A DNA stretch of 64,000 nucleotides from Alitta virens. Lineage: Eukaryota; Annelida; Polychaeta; Phyllodocida; Nereididae. The stretch is from the NCBI GenBank assembly GCA_932294295.1, contig OW028576.1:23319227-23383226 (forward strand), written 5' to 3'. A program made the translations under genes and the position numbers. The notes beneath the pieces were generated by a model. It was not told where the DNA came from, ran no database searches, and saw only the letters and a program-made list of their open reading frames with translations. Numbering within the stretch: position 1 is the stretch's first letter; each line of letters starts with the position of its first letter. This document shows positions 60,001 to 64,000 of the stretch, one piece after another.

Positions 60001-63000
60001 AGAAATTGAATTGCATCATCTCTTTCAATAACCGTGAGCAACTGCCCTTTCAAGACCAGCACTAGGTCTCTGATAGGTTTCTTCTACCACTAGAGAATTT
60101 AATCAGCTGGCACTTATCACCATTGAGCGATACTTAGAATTGTTCGGAAAACTTTTAATTTAACAGACATTTGTGAGTTGCTTCAAACTGTCAATGGAGG
60201 GTGGGAAAAGACAGATGTCCTCAGCATAGGACAGTGCAGAAATATGGTCCAATGTAGCAGCCACCTCCACACTTGTAATTGGGATAGCAGATCATCTATG
60301 TACGTCCCAACGGAGAGAGAATCCCCCCTTGTTTGACGCCATTTTCAGCTGCAAATAAGTATGTAGCGTACTAGGAATTCTAGTAAATTCTTTGAGCAAG
60401 TGTTCTATTTACCCAGCAGTGCCTTTTAGATAGAGGTTGTCATCTGAGTCAGCATAGATACTCAGAGTCCGTGAATTGGTATTTCTCACTTCTTGTCTGC
60501 TTTTACGTTTCCTGAATAAGAATCAGCCAATGAATACATAGAAAAAAGAACAGTCAATGCCAGCACTGGTCTCATAAACTGCTTAAGCGATATATGACAT
60601 ACAAAATTATTGATTTTAAAAGATTTGAATTTGTCACCATGCATTAAAACGATGTTATTTGCTTGTAAAGAAAATGGTAACAAAGATGTCTACCTTGTTG
60701 AGTCAAATTTACAAAACATATTAGTGATGACATTAGACTACATGCTAAAAATCAGAATCATTCAACATGACTACTTTCTTATGCTCAGAAGTTTTAATAA
60801 TAATTACCTGCATATCACAGCACTTCTTGCAATGGCCATTAGCACAGCTTGCAATGCCAATGCTCCGAGTATTACCACAACTATAATAACTGAAATGTGG
60901 TTTTTGTCTTTTTATATTTACATTTCTCATTAGATACAATTCATATAAAATTCACTAAACTTTGGATTATGAATTTTATTATTGTTTACCAACCTGCGAT
61001 GGTAATAGCCGGTGAACCAATTATCAAGTATCCAGTTCCTGTCACTGTTTAAATAAATACATGCACATCACACAACTAAATTTGAAATGCTTTAAACCTC
61101 AGATAAGGTGATGCATATAAAATGATTAACAAATGAATAGTAACAGTTTTGCGATCTAAATGTTATTTGCTAACATTATGCATGTTTATCTGGGCAATAC
61201 TCACCTGAATAAGGATGACATTCCAGATGGAAGTTGGGGTCATCATCATTAGGTGAGACTAAATTGGTAAGAAATTAAACTTTTTGATGTCAAAATCTTA
61301 CTGAGCAATTTACAGGCCACTTCACAATTATCAAGAACACACAATCATCAGCATTCTGAAATGTTCATTGAAAATCTAACCCTGTTTTACAACGGATTTT
61401 ATACATTGATAAAAGAATAATCACAAATCTGCTTTTTACACATGTATCAGATATATATTGTCTCTTCCTAATGTATTAAATTTCATTATATGGCAATAAC
61501 AGTATCCATATTGGCAAAGGTATCCATTGGTAGATAAAAACTAAATAAAAGTGTTTCCTCACGAAAACGTTACTTTTCTAGTAGGTGCCCAGAAACTTTT
61601 TTTCCACCACGGAATATCATTTGGAATGTTACACTTGTTATCTGTTGACAAATGTTAAAATACTATCCCCAGGGATTGTACCTATCAAATGTTACAAAAT
61701 ATGTCGCCATGTACAATTATTTTAATGTTATATAGGGCCCATAAAATTTCTGTTAATTCCTTGCTGTTACTATAAACAACGATGAAAATAAAGCAAAAAC
61801 TTACCATATATGTCAATCCAAAATCTAATGCGTTTATCAGATGCCGATTCAATTTTCATTTGCCATCCAGCATTGCTTTGATATGGACCATAAGTCTTAT
61901 AAAGGGTTAAAGAACTAGAACATTCCTGACCGCCGTTTATTTCAAGGCAAACATCATCAGAACTTGCAAGTGAACCAAGTTCATTTACCGTAACTTTCAT
62001 CAGTCGCATCGTGCTATTTTGTTTATCGGCCAGTTTCATTCTGCAGTTTATGCTCTGCACATTGTTGTAATATCCTTGGCGATAGTTGTGACTCATCAGA
62101 CTGAACATAGATAACTTCTTATTAAGAAGACGAAGTTCGGAAGATTTTGGAATGTCAACAGTGGTCACCGCTGAAATGATTGAATACATGATTATAAATA
62201 TTTCATTTGCAGCATTGAATGGTGGCCTGTTTTTAGAGTGGATGTAAATGTTGGTTTGTAATAAGCCTCAATATATCATCAAATTATATGCATTGGTATT
62301 ATTTTGTCATATGATCTAAACCAACCCAGAAATGTAAACCTGCAAAAAGATGGAGGGCTGTGTATTATCAAATGAAAGACCCAATCAAGTAACTTTCAAA
62401 TGAAGTATATTTTATTTCTATACCACCTATCCCGCATGGTCATATTACCCCGAAAATTAAAAAAAAACTCGCTGCACATTTTCAAGTGCAAATTATAAAT
62501 AAATTTGAGAGGGTAATCCGGGGACCATTGGTTGATTTAACATGGGAAGACCCAGGACTTTGTAACTGACCTGCAGTGTTTGCTAAATCTCAGATAAAAA
62601 ACAAGTTTAACATTATGCTATTTGCTTCTTACCCATTTTGCACCAGTAAGACACATGCACACATTCCCTGTGAGTGTTTGTCACATTGCATTGCTGATGG
62701 GAATTGCACTGTCCTAGCAGATCAGTGGCAAGAGTTGATGTGGTGTTGACATCGGTAACAATGATCTGATGCGTATCTGAATTGCAGTGGATGCGGATTG
62801 CATTGTCGCATGATGTTATGTTTGTGCCCCTCACAGCTTGGCCTGAAAAAGAGAAAAAAGTTATATATTATTGGAGAAATATCTCCAACCAGGCGAGCAT
62901 GAAATAATGCAGGGCTCTGTAATAATAATAAGGGTGGATGCCCAGCTCAGAGGTAGCAAGCTCCTACAACTGGGTTCCAGGTTCGATTCCTGGTCGAGCC

Positions 63001-63506
63001 TAAGTTGGATGACTGTGACATTCAGAGGTATCGATAAGTTTGGGCACCCCTCTGATATCACGGGATTATTGAATATATTGCTTTAAGGATGAATCACAGC
63101 AACATGCCAGTCATTATTTAGTGAAAGTAGATGTTAGGTTGCTTTTCAGGCAATAATTCTTGCAAATGATTCTGACAGCAATTGTGTTCAAGTCTGCTGA
63201 TGTTCATAGTAATAGTCTGGAAGTCACAATGTCACAGGGGTCAGATTACATAATTGCCAATTTAGCTTAACAAGTGAAAAATACAGGACGTAAAGCCCCA
63301 ATTCACCCACCCGCACAGTAATAAATATCTTTGCAATATAATTGCACAGACAGGGCCACCAGAAGATCACGTGTGATGATTCTCTCTAATAAGACACTTG
63401 TAATTTCAACAAATAAGAAAGAATATATGAGATTTTTTTTGTTGCATTTCTTGTACTTACCAATCAGTAGCAGCAAAAATGCAGTATCCCAGGAAAGCAG
63501 CCTCAT
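57036..63506 (-). CDS. Type I receptor: six-Cys lectin-like + CUB-like domain + TM (396 aa)
   Basis: Minus-strand exons are 63461-63506, 62633-62842, 61805-62170, 61205-61258, 60994-61044, 60808-60889, 60413-60511, 57519-57605 and 57036-57231. Phases are 1,1,1,1,1,2,2,2 and the total is 1191 nt. Residues 1-15 form a Leu-rich signal peptide. Residues 16-86 hold the six-Cys domain (SCDNAIRIHC ... RECVHVSYWC). Residues 86-208 form the CUB-like domain with three Cys (INCRM, DVCLEI, QECSS). Two stalk exons follow, the first with HLECHPY. The TM helix is at about 243-262. The 130-residue tail has seven tyrosines, including YENV (Grb2-type YxN) and YLGL. It is a paralogue of the 377-aa receptor: extracellular parts align, tails do not. 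This suggests a shared ligand type with different signalling. The ligand is unknown. Confidence 0.85.
57606..60412. other. Intron 7 of the 396-aa receptor gene
   Basis: This 2.8-kb intron holds one PIF/Harbinger-like MITE (58690-59305). The remainder is AT-rich unique sequence in which I see no additional exon in a compatible phase. Skipping or alternative exons cannot be excluded. Confidence 0.5.
58690..59305. mobile_element. PIF/Harbinger-like MITE, TAA duplication
   Basis: This 616-bp unit has ends AGGGGGTTTCACACTTAGCC and its inverse, with TAA on both sides. It is homologous along its length to 38679-39282 (shared GTAGACCTCGTGTTTATTTC, GGTTCCACACGAATGAACAC-like and CACCGTGTAAA segments). 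It has no coding capacity of its own. Confidence 0.87.
62931..63315 (+). mobile_element. tRNA-derived SINE copy, internally rearranged
   Basis: The tRNA-like head (CCCAGCTCAGAGGTAGC, GGTTCGATTCCTGGTCGAGCC, TAAGTTGGATG) is at 62938-63012, and the family tail (AAATACAGGACGTAAAGCCC, CACCCACCC) is at 63280-63310. About 230 bp between them do not match the family, so the body was replaced or invaded. It lies in intron 1 of the 396-aa receptor gene. Confidence 0.75.
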
Positions 63507-64000
63507 CCTGGCACAATGTTTTCATTCGGTGTTTTTGCTGTCACACAACTGCAGAACTAAATTTCCATCCAGGGCTGGTAGCTTTCTGGTAGGCCATATG
63601 ATCAGGGAATTTTCTAATTAAATATTTTGAGAGAATAAGATCCCTACAACTGTAGGGTACTCAGAAAAAAATTGCAGGCAATATATGTATTCTGCACACG
63701 GATGTATTTGCAAAACCTAATATTCTATGTAAAGTGCTGATTGTCATATCACTGGATAATTAACGTCAACTAATTTACAATGCACTTCATTAGCCACCAA
63801 TTATTTAACATGAAGTTAATTAACAAGCTCTGTTGTAACAATGAATGTTATCAAACTAGCATCCTGGTTTTGACCAAGGTTCAATGAACACTTCCCCATG
63901 TTGTGAGAGATCCATGCCATTATCAAAAAAAAATTCCAGAAAACAAAAACAGTTCTTAAAATATTGCATAATCTCATGTTTCATTGCTTTTCTTGGTACA
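63507..64000. other. Upstream region of the 396-aa receptor gene
   Basis: This should hold the 5' untranslated region and promoter of the minus-strand receptor. No exon of another gene is visible up to the window end, and no firm promoter motif stands out. Confidence 0.4.

Overview
The window is nuclear DNA of an invertebrate animal. It is AT-rich, with many short exons, GT-AG introns, tRNA-derived SINEs, foldback/MITE elements and a Ty3-type LTR retrotransposon. The gene content (an SLC43 transporter plus several fast-evolving type I receptors) suits a bilaterian, possibly a non-vertebrate deuterostome such as a hemichordate or lancelet; the species cannot be fixed from the sequence. All gene models were built by hand from splice sites, exon phases and comparison between paralogues inside the window. 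Four complete models close in frame from ATG to stop.

Layout. 1-6500 (minus): a Ty3/gypsy element with 5' LTR, PBS, gag and a pol broken by one in-frame stop; its 3' LTR is not visible. 6603-8125 (minus): the first three coding exons of an Ig-superfamily receptor, cut off by that retroelement about 100 bp after exon 3. 9795-13063 (plus): a degraded or truncated lectin-type receptor (part of the lectin exon, then TM and tail exons). 16727-22534 (plus): a complete 377-aa receptor with signal peptide, six-cysteine SUEL-lectin-like domain, unassigned beta-rich/CUB-like domain, TM and Tyr-containing tail. 24013-33925 (plus): a 15-exon, 1052-aa receptor with three Ig domains, one TM helix and about 700 cytoplasmic residues carrying an array of unusually long (about 43-residue) ankyrin repeats. 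42772-56081 (plus): a complete 10-exon SLC43-family transporter (575 aa) with one GC-AG intron. 57036-63506 (minus): a 9-exon, 396-aa paralogue of the 377-aa receptor with seven tail tyrosines.

The most interesting feature is the receptor cluster. Two Ig receptors and three lectin-type receptors lie mixed together in both orientations around one conserved transporter. Extracellular exons join almost entirely in phase 1, and TM exons of the lectin family all end in phase 2. Copies range from intact to broken. This is how recognition or immune receptor families often look in invertebrates, but function is inference. The Ig-TM-ankyrin architecture is the strongest candidate for an undescribed protein type.

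The rest is largely repeat. There are six foldback elements with CACA-containing ends, four of them with clear or near 3-bp TWA target duplications (PIF/Harbinger-like). Two are palindromic MITEs with TA duplications, several are tRNA-derived SINEs (two with perfect 14-15 bp duplications), and there are GATA microsatellites and other tandem arrays. The 33926-42771 interval holds no gene I can support.
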